Position numbers and translations under genes: made by a program. This document shows, piece by piece, positions 61,742 through 64,000 of a DNA stretch of 64,000 nt. This DNA is from Pseudarthrobacter psychrotolerans (GTDB taxonomy: Bacteria; Actinomycetota; Actinomycetes; Actinomycetales; Micrococcaceae). The DNA lies in contig NZ_CP047898.1 in assembly GCF_009911795.1 (NCBI RefSeq), forward strand, positions 3,968,001 to 4,032,000, given 5' to 3'. Numbering within the stretch: the first letter of the stretch is position 1; each line of letters begins with the position of its first letter. The notes beneath the pieces were generated by a model that saw nothing but the letters and a program-made list of their open reading frames with translations, made no database searches and had not been told where the DNA came from.

Positions 61742-62761
61742 ATGCCCATTGCAACCCCAGAGATCTACTCCGAGATGATCGATCGCGCCAAGGCCGGAGG
61801 CTTTGCGTTCCCGGCGGTCAACGTGACCTCGTCGCAGACCCTGAACGCAGCCATCCGCGGGTTCGCCGAGGCTGAGTCCGATGGCATCATCCAGGTTTCC
61901 ACCGGTGGCGCAGCGTACTGGTCCGGCGCGTCCGTCAAGGACATGGTTGCCGGTTCGCTCGGCTTCGCCGCCTTTGCCCGCGAAGTGGCCAAGAACTACA
62001 ACGTCAACATCGCGCTGCACACGGACCACTGCCCCAAGGACAAGCTGGACGGTTTTGTCCTGCCGCTGCTGGCGGCGTCCGAGGCCGAGGTCAAGGCTGG
62101 CCGGAACCCGATCTTCAACTCGCACATGTGGGACGGCTCGCACGAGACCCTCGAAGACAACCTGCGCATCGCCCGCGAGCTGCTGGAGCGTTCCGCTGCG
62201 GCCAAGATGATGCTCGAGGTTGAAATCGGCACCGTGGGCGGCGAGGAAGACGGCGTTGAAAACGCCATCAACGACAAGCTGTACACCACCACCGAAGACG
62301 CCCTGGCGACCATCGAGGCCCTGGGCACCGGCGAGAACGGCCGCTACCTGACGGCGCTGACGTTCGGCAACGTCCACGGCGTGTACAAGCCCGGCGGCGT
62401 GAAGCTGCGCCCGGAGCTGCTCAAGCAGATCCAGGCCGAGGTGGGTGCCAAGATCGGCAAGGAGAACCCGTTTGACCTCGTGTTCCACGGCGGGTCGGGC
62501 TCCAGTGACCAGGAAATCGCTGACGCGGTCTCCTATGGCGTGATCAAGATGAACGTCGACACCGACACTCAGTATGCCTTCACGCGTCCGGTGGCCGGGC
62601 ACATGCTCGCCAACTACGACGGCGTCCTGAAGATCGACGGCGAAATGGGCAACAAGAAGACCTACGACCCCCGCGTCTGGGGCGCCTCCGCCGAGGCCGG
62701 CATGGCTGCCCGCATCGTCGAGGCCGCCCGCCAGCTCGGCTCCCTCGGTAAGACGTTCTAA
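61742..62761 (+). CDS. fbaA: Class II fructose-1,6-bisphosphate aldolase
   Basis: Zinc-dependent aldolase of glycolysis/gluconeogenesis, 339 residues. It shows AFPAVNVTSSQTLNAAIRGF, zinc and active-site region NIALHTDHCPKDKLDGFVLP, EVEIGTVGGEEDGVENAIND, FGNVHGVYKPGGVKLRPELL with zinc His, DLVFHGGSGSSDQEIADAVS, and KMNVDTDTQYAFTRPVAG for phosphate binding. GGAG precedes the ATG by about 6 bases. DUF3151 follows after 2 bases, so the two are co-transcribed. Confidence 0.97.
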   Translation: MPIATPEIYSEMIDRAKAGGFAFPAVNVTSSQTLNAAIRGFAEAESDGIIQVSTGGAAYWSGASVKDMVAGSLGFAAFAREVAKNYNVNIALHTDHCPKDKLDGFVLPLLAASEAEVKAGRNPIFNSHMWDGSHETLEDNLRIARELLERSAAAKMMLEVEIGTVGGEEDGVENAINDKLYTTTEDALATIEALGTGENGRYLTALTFGNVHGVYKPGGVKLRPELLKQIQAEVGAKIGKENPFDLVFHGGSGSSDQEIADAVSYGVIKMNVDTDTQYAFTRPVAGHMLANYDGVLKIDGEMGNKKTYDPRVWGASAEAGMAARIVEAARQLGSLGKTF

Positions 62762-62763
62762 TT

Positions 62764-63186
62764 ATGTCGGACGAGTTCCGCAAGAACCTGATGGGTCCGG
62801 AGCCGACGCTCCTGCCTGCCGAGACCGACGTCTACCAGCAGCTGGACGCCGGTGCCGAAGCGCTGGACCTGGTGGAAAAGCACCCCACGTCGTCGCTGTT
62901 GTGGGCTGTCCTGGCGGAGGAGGCGTGGTCCGAGGGCCGCACCATCGATTCCTACGCCTACTCGCGCGTCGGCTACCACCGCGGGCTGGACTCGCTGCGC
63001 CGCAACGGCTGGCGCGGTGTGGGTCCCATCCCGTGGGAGCACGAACCCAACCGCGGCTTCCTGCGCGCACTCTACTCGCTGGGCCGCGCGTCCGCGGCCA
63101 TCGGTGAAGCCGATGAACCGGAACGGATCGAGAAGTTCCTCAACGACTCGGACCCGGCAGCCAAGGCAGCCATCGAGGGCAAGTAG
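62764..63186 (+). CDS. DUF3151 family protein
   Basis: A 140-residue actinobacterial conserved protein of unknown function. It starts MSDEFRKNLMGPEPTLLPAE and has the family features of repeated helices (ALDLVEKHPTSSLLWAVLAE, SYAYSRVGYHRGLDSLRRNG) and WRGVGPIPWEHEPNRGFLRA. The gene pairs with fructose-bisphosphate aldolase, as it does in many Actinobacteria. A strong terminator follows. Confidence 0.88.
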   Translation: MSDEFRKNLMGPEPTLLPAETDVYQQLDAGAEALDLVEKHPTSSLLWAVLAEEAWSEGRTIDSYAYSRVGYHRGLDSLRRNGWRGVGPIPWEHEPNRGFLRALYSLGRASAAIGEADEPERIEKFLNDSDPAAKAAIEGK

Positions 63187-63192
63187 TAGAAG

Positions 63193-63245
63193 AACGACGG
63201 CGGGCGGTCACCTTTCAGAAGAAAAGGTGACCGCCCGCCGTCGTT
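63193..63245. terminator. Strong hairpin terminator after DUF3151
   Basis: Twenty-three-base arms (63193-63215 and 63223-63245) around a 7-base loop, GC-rich stem with an A/T-rich tip. It lies between convergent DUF3151 and the gene at 63328. Confidence 0.8.
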
Positions 63246-63327
63246 CCCCACCCGCACCCTCGCCTCGCAAGCTCAGCCAGGGAACCCTGCGGGCGTGGGC
63301 CCACACTCGCTGAGCGGAGGGCTGTGG

Positions 63328-63957
63328 CTAGACCTTCGCGAGGCCCGTGCGGGCCATGGCGTCGGTGTAGACAACGCGCATTTCCTCGAGGTACTGTTCC
63401 TGCCGCGCGGGCGTCCCGGCGAAGGCGCGGCCGCTGAGGGACCGGACCTTGTAGGTCTTCAGCCCGCGGCGCCAGAGCAGCGGAACTTCTGTCTTTAGCA
63501 GCAGGTTGGCCAAACGGTTGGCTTCGGTGCCGTGGGCCACGATCACCGAGGCGCGGGGGACCACGGCGAGGAACTTCAGGAGCGGCTTGAGGCCGGCCGA
63601 AATCTGGTCCGGCGTGAACTTGCCGTTGACCTCACCGGGCGTGTGCCAGGGGTGCACGTTCCAGGGCATCACGAACTCGGGGCGCAGGCCCAGCTTCCAC
63701 TGGATGCCGAGCATGCGGGTGGCGGCGTCTTCGTCGCCAGCGGTGATGAAGCCGGACGGGTCAGCCTCGCCGATGTTGGAGTAGAGGCTGATGATGCGGC
63801 ACTCGTCCACGTCGTGCATGGGGTCGACGTAGGGGACTTCGGTGTGGGGTTTGACGCTCTGCAGGGAATCGCACAGCTCGTTGACGGCTGCAACGTTGGG
63901 CTCGTAGCGGCGGCTCAGGAGCTGTTCACGGAGGGATTCTGGGGCCAGGGCTGTCAT
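63328..63957 (-). CDS. Uracil-DNA-glycosylase-like protein
   Basis: A 209-residue protein beginning MTALAPESLREQLLSRRYEP. It contains RIISLYSNIGEADPSGFITA, VMPWNVHPWHTPGEVNGKFT, ASVIVAHGTEANRLANLLLK and YKVRSLSGRAFAG. The PWN-HPW segment and overall order of a glycine-containing strand and a His-containing motif resemble the uracil-DNA glycosylase superfamily, but I cannot confirm the catalytic pair. The ATG at 63957 is preferred over an in-frame TTG at 63966. The true function could be different. Confidence 0.6.
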   Translation of the reverse strand: MTALAPESLREQLLSRRYEPNVAAVNELCDSLQSVKPHTEVPYVDPMHDVDECRIISLYSNIGEADPSGFITAGDEDAATRMLGIQWKLGLRPEFVMPWNVHPWHTPGEVNGKFTPDQISAGLKPLLKFLAVVPRASVIVAHGTEANRLANLLLKTEVPLLWRRGLKTYKVRSLSGRAFAGTPARQEQYLEEMRVVYTDAMARTGLAKV

Positions 63958-64000
63958 ATAGTGCAATGTCTCCTGCGGGGCTCGGCGATGCTGCCAATCC

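Noticed and set aside
60758..62602. Long minus-strand open frame of about 614 codons
   Set aside because: It is antisense to the DUF559-like gene and fbaA; composition typical of a GC-rich shadow frame.
1..64000. tRNA or rRNA genes
   Set aside because: No cloverleaf-like segment with T-loop GTTCGA context or rRNA core sequence was recognised by eye; a covariance-model scan was not possible.

Overview
The window looks like chromosomal DNA from a high-GC Gram-positive bacterium of the Arthrobacter/Pseudarthrobacter type (Micrococcaceae). This rests on the strongly GC-rich coding style, many GTG/TTG starts, 4-bp ATGA/GTGA gene overlaps, many ABC importers with LacI-type regulators, and the order pyrE - HAD phosphatase - TrmH - fba - DUF3151. 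No tRNA, rRNA, CRISPR array, insertion sequence or prophage gene was seen.

Layout. 1-4141: end of a MalEFG-type sugar importer with a small membrane protein and a LacI-type regulator. 4179-6015: a conserved hypothetical gene and exonuclease III. 6308-10696: valine/branched-chain acyl-CoA degradation (mmsA, 3-hydroxyisobutyryl-CoA hydrolase, mmsB, enoyl-CoA hydratase). 10821-12909: thioredoxin-reductase-like flavoprotein, divergent XRE-cupin regulator and a DUF1761 protein. 13052-18503: an amino-acid importer, Lrp/AsnC regulator, ornithine cyclodeaminase and a CtlX-type hydrolase, together an arginine/ornithine/citrulline module. 18512-22077: MarR regulator, acyl-CoA synthetase and divergent acyl-CoA dehydrogenase. 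22158-26113: cold-shock protein, a two-component system facing an HbpS/GlcG-like secreted protein, and an ankyrin lipoprotein. 26110-29247: glycosyltransferase and glycogen-debranching-type enzyme. 29531-33212: thiolase, CoA-transferase A and B and a divergent IclR regulator. 33345-35238: zinc-independent MDR oxidoreductase and NAD synthetase.

The most interesting block is 35384-55594. It is a LacI-controlled catabolic island with two sugar-isomerase-like TIM-barrel plus Gfo/Idh/MocA pairs around an Opp/Dpp-type importer, followed by uxaC, uxuB, a GPH symporter, manD and a gluconokinase-GH3 fusion. Four near-identical 39-bp promoter/operator modules drive its four operons. The right half-site of each operator is the -35 box and each has a 17-bp spacer to the -10, so the island reads as one regulon. 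The enzymes give glucuronate -> fructuronate -> mannonate -> 2-keto-3-deoxygluconate. The duplicated oxidoreductase/TIM-barrel pairs suggest an oxidative route for taking apart a uronate-containing glycoside; that part is inference.

55746-63966 is mostly housekeeping: FAD monooxygenase, pyrE, Tat-type alpha/beta hydrolase, HAD phosphatase, TrmH, a DUF559-like protein flanked by two related palindromes, fba, DUF3151 and a possible uracil-DNA-glycosylase-like protein.

Caution on quality: six genes are broken by eight single-base losses, mostly in short G or C runs, including NAD synthetase. All eight are deletions, which points to sequencing error rather than real gene decay.
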